From Volvox africanus (taxonomy: Eukaryota; Chlorophyta; Chlorophyceae; Chlamydomonadales; Volvocaceae): a stretch of DNA of 64,000 nucleotides. Shown here one piece after another: positions 61,601 to 64,000 of this stretch (positions within the stretch are counted from its first letter, which is position 1; each line of letters begins with the position of its first letter). A program made the translations under genes and the position numbers. The notes beneath the pieces were generated by a model. That model was not told the origin of the DNA and did no database searches. It was given only the letters and a program-made list of their open reading frames with translations. The stretch covers positions 2,108,001-2,172,000 of the forward strand of contig BSDZ01000089.1 in assembly GCA_030268105.1 (NCBI GenBank). Reading direction: 5' to 3'.

Positions 61601-64000
61601 GGTTCAACCACGGTGCCTATGAGGAGGTTCGGGTTGCTCTGCAGGAGGGCTTCCAGCTGGTTTCCATCGACACATGGCTGGTCGTCATTCCGCAAATCAT
61701 TGCTCGCATCCACACACAGAACACTGATGTCCGCCAGCTTATCCATCAATTGCTTGTAAAAATCGGTCGCCACCATCCACAGGTGCGTAATGAGCAATAA
61801 ACACGTTTGCAGAACTGCGGATGCTTTATGAATTGAAGGTATATTGAGTGTAAACGCTCTGGTCATGGTCCGTCCTGTTTTACATCACACGTTTGGGACT
61901 GTGGTGGCAGCACCAAAGCAGCACTTTGCCCATGAGCCAGCTTCGACCCGCACACAGAATTTCGACCCTTGGCGTGATAGATAGATAGATAGATGGATTT
62001 TTCAGTTCCTTCCTATTATCCCTTTCCTAAGCAAGCCTGCTGCCCTAACTCGCCCTCTCCTCCCTTTTGACAGGCCCTCATGTATCCTCTGCTGGTGGCG
62101 ACCAAGTCGCAGAGCCACGCACGGCGGCAGGCAGCCTTTTCTGTGCTCGAGTACATTCGGCAGCATAGCGCGGCACTGGTAGAGCAAGCTCAGCTTGTCA
62201 GTGGAGAGCTCATTCGCATGGCCATCCTGTGGCACGAGATGTGGCACGAAGGTGGGTATGAGGGCCGCGATGCAGATCCAAAGCTGCAGGACTGGAAGGC
62301 GAATTAGCGATTCAAGGTTTTTTGAAACGTCTATCCAGCGGCGGTGATGGTGTAAATGTGCTCCGGGGCTATCGGGGTCCCTAAGACATGCTGCTACCTA
62401 CTCCAAGGTGCGGGTCTGGTAGCAGCTCGAGGTATTGAGGATATGTTGATCTTCTCTAGGGTCTTCTGTTATGTGGGATGCGTGTCCGTTGTTTAGCTCT
62501 GTGTCAGACCGCCTTAAAAAAGGTTGCGTTGAGGTTTCCGTGCGTTCATCTCCTTCCCTCGTGACCTCCCATGGTTTCTACTTTGCAGGCTTGGAGGAGG
62601 CTAGCCGGCTGTACTTCGGTGAAAGTAATGTGGAGGGGATGCTTAACACGCTGCTGCCACTGCACGAAATGCTGGAGAAGGCAGGACCGACGACGCTCAA
62701 GGAGATTGCGTTTGTGCAGTCCTACGGGAGAGAGGTGGGCGTGAGGAGTTTGGCATCCTGGATCATTCTCTGGGCATTCGCTCGTCGTGGTGCCTTCTGC
62801 ATATATGCAAACCTCAGACTAGCAAATAGTCAGAACGGCAGTGGCGGAATTAGCCAGGAGTAGAGTGGACCGCACTATGCGGTGGATATGTGATATGTTT
62901 GGATATACTGCCTTTGCTTCGAAGCTGCCTGCAAATATCGTGTTTGTCGTGCGACGTGTCCCTCTTCGGGAACGTGGTGCCAAATGCTGATGTGATGTGA
63001 TGTGATGTGCCGCGCCCTGACATATGGTACCACGCATGCAGTTGTCGGAAGCGTACGAATGGCTCATGAAGTACAAGGCGAGTCGGAAGGAGGCAGAGTT
63101 ACACCAGGTGAGTGGCAACAGCAAGGACGGTATTATGGAGCAAAGCCGCACAGGATAACATTACTTGCTACTTCACCTCCCACACAACACACAAGAACAC
63201 AGGCCCGCGCCGTTATCTTCATCTTCACGATCCCCTATTTCCGTCTGTCCATTGTAGGCCTGGGATCTATATTACCACGTGTTCAAGCGCATCAACAAGC
63301 AGCTCCACTCCCTGACCACGTTAGAGCTTCAATACATAAGCCCGGCGCTCGTGCGCGCTCAGGTGCGCTTTGGTGGGGATCGGAGAGCATAACTGGAGCG
63401 GCTGTTGCACGGGCAATGCACGGATATTGCTGACACAGCAGCGAGTTGCATGTTCATCAGCGTGAAGGCTTTCCTGGCAAGAGTTTACCTGCTGCTGCTG
63501 CTGCCGCCGCCGCTCTTGTTTACCGCATAGGGCTTGGAGCTGGCGGTGCCGGGCACCTACATCGCGGGTGAGCCGTTGGTAACCATTGCAGCCTTCGCGC
63601 CTCAGCTGCATGTCATCTCCTCCAAGCAGCGGCCCCGCAAGCTGACCATCCATGGCGGCGATGGTTCCGAGTACATGTTCCTTCTCAAGGTGGGCCGGCC
63701 ATGATTATAAGACATCATTGACAAAATGGACCTACCGTTACGTGCCGAAATGCATATGCGCTGTGTGGAAGTTTGTTGTTGTAACGTCCGTGTGGTTCGT
63801 TTTTTTCCATGTCTCCTCTTCCTGCCCTTTTACATGCTCAGGGCCACGAGGATCTCCGGCAGGACGAGCGCGTGATGCAGCTGTTTGGCCTGGTCAACAC
63901 TATGCTGTCCCACGACCGTATCACAGCCGAGCGTGACTTGTCTATTGCGCGCTATGCCGTCATCCCCCTCAGCCCCAACAGCGGCCTCATCGGCTGGGTA
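43674..64000 (+). CDS. TOR: TOR kinase (target of rapamycin), 3' end beyond the window
   Basis: This PIKK-family Ser/Thr kinase is the catalytic core of TORC1. I traced 44 exons, all GT-AG and all in phase, totalling 2,293 codons. Exon starts: 43,674, 44,310, 44,715, 45,333, 45,788, 46,500, 47,114, 47,574, 48,149, 48,555, 49,060, 49,478, 50,011, 50,478, 51,088, 51,673, 51,988, 52,543, 53,042, 53,457, 53,986, 54,381, 54,652, 55,021, 55,415, 55,886, 56,344, 56,812, 57,222, 57,644, 58,298, 58,751, 59,172, 59,488, 59,969, 60,763, 61,244, 61,576, 62,074, 62,589, 63,042, 63,258, 63,531 and 63,842. HEAT repeats fill residues 1 to about 1,300 ([47 protein letters not shown]). FAT is about 1,390-2,020 ([11 protein letters not shown]). 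FRB is about 2,065-2,168 ([11 protein letters not shown] ... [16 protein letters not shown]). The kinase begins near 2,200 with the ATP lysine at about 2,240, then [19 protein letters not shown]. The catalytic and activation loops and FATC lie beyond 64,000. ATG 43,674 gives a plant-like N-terminus. Confidence 0.96.
50922..50962 (+). repeat. CA/TA microsatellite in a TOR intron
   Basis: Alternating CA and TA dinucleotides form a simple repeat within the intron 50,652-51,087 of TOR. It is likely to vary in length. Confidence 0.75.
59784..59861. repeat. 28-bp inverted repeat hairpin in a TOR intron
   Basis: The arms 59,784-59,811 and 59,834-59,861 are inverted copies of 28 bases with one mismatch, around a 22-nt loop. 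The structure lies in the TOR intron 59,635-59,968. It would fold into a stable stem of about the size of an algal miRNA/siRNA precursor or a tiny foldback element. The single mismatch would be a G-U wobble on the minus strand. Confidence 0.85.
61974..61994 (+). repeat. GATA tetranucleotide repeat in a TOR intron
   Basis: About four tandem GATA/TAGA units lie in the intron 61,783-62,073, roughly 80 bp before the acceptor. Confidence 0.7.
62989..63009 (+). repeat. GATGT pentanucleotide repeat in a TOR intron
   Basis: Four tandem GATGT units lie in the intron 62,735-63,041, about 30 bp before the acceptor. Confidence 0.7.

Noticed and set aside
1..64000. tRNA, rRNA, CRISPR, bacterial operon or viral gene signals
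   Set aside because: None could be supported by eye; the gene structure is eukaryotic throughout. A tRNA or Rfam covariance search would be needed to exclude small RNA genes.

Overview
The window is nuclear DNA from a eukaryote, most likely a chlorophyte green alga and possibly Chlamydomonadales. The grounds are multi-exon genes with short GT-AG introns, moderate GC, TGTAA-type polyadenylation motifs downstream of several stop codons, a TKL kinase with an HGD catalytic loop fused to a GAF/PAS region, and plant/algal-type TOR and TMF proteins. I see no bacterial-style operons, CRISPR arrays, rRNA or tRNA. The lineage is an inference; no species can be named from the sequence.

Layout. 1-4,572 is gene-poor, with one possible exon fragment at the left edge and a symmetric 111-bp palindrome at 2,416-2,526. 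4,573-11,524 (minus) is a GAF/PAS-linked TKL protein kinase. 12,440-13,693 (minus) is a Rad60/NIP45-type SUMO-like-domain protein. 13,694-17,609 is mostly empty but has an orphan-looking terminal exon at 15,497. 17,610-25,980 (plus) is a coiled-coil, Ser/Pro-rich protein that I do not recognise. 28,351-28,894 (minus) holds the last two exons of an AAA+ ATPase whose upstream part I could not find. 30,698-32,807 (plus) is a complete four-exon RING-CH (MARCH-type) membrane E3 ligase. 33,507-34,244 (minus) is a complete five-exon ISCA1-type iron-sulfur assembly protein of 129 aa. 34,906-41,724 (plus) is a TMF/golgin-candidate-5-like Golgi coiled-coil protein, 5' end unresolved. 43,674-64,000 (plus) is the TOR kinase, of which 44 phase-consistent exons and 2,293 codons are present; it runs off the right edge inside the kinase domain.

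The genes are an ordinary eukaryotic neighbourhood rather than one pathway: growth control (TOR), Golgi tethering (TMF), membrane ubiquitination (MARCH), Fe-S assembly (ISCA1), SUMO-linked genome maintenance (Rad60-like) and signalling (TKL kinase). MARCH and ISCA1 converge; ISCA1 and TMF diverge from a shared upstream region of at most about 660 bp.

I reconstructed exon boundaries by eye from splice motifs and reading-frame phase. For TOR, ISCA1, MARCH and the Rad60-like gene, every junction keeps phase. I found no clear evidence of a new multi-gene biological system. The most unusual signals are two near-perfect intronic hairpins (31,744-31,797 and 59,784-59,861), the palindrome at 2,471, a roughly 300-residue insert inside the TKL kinase domain, and the orphan AAA exons.
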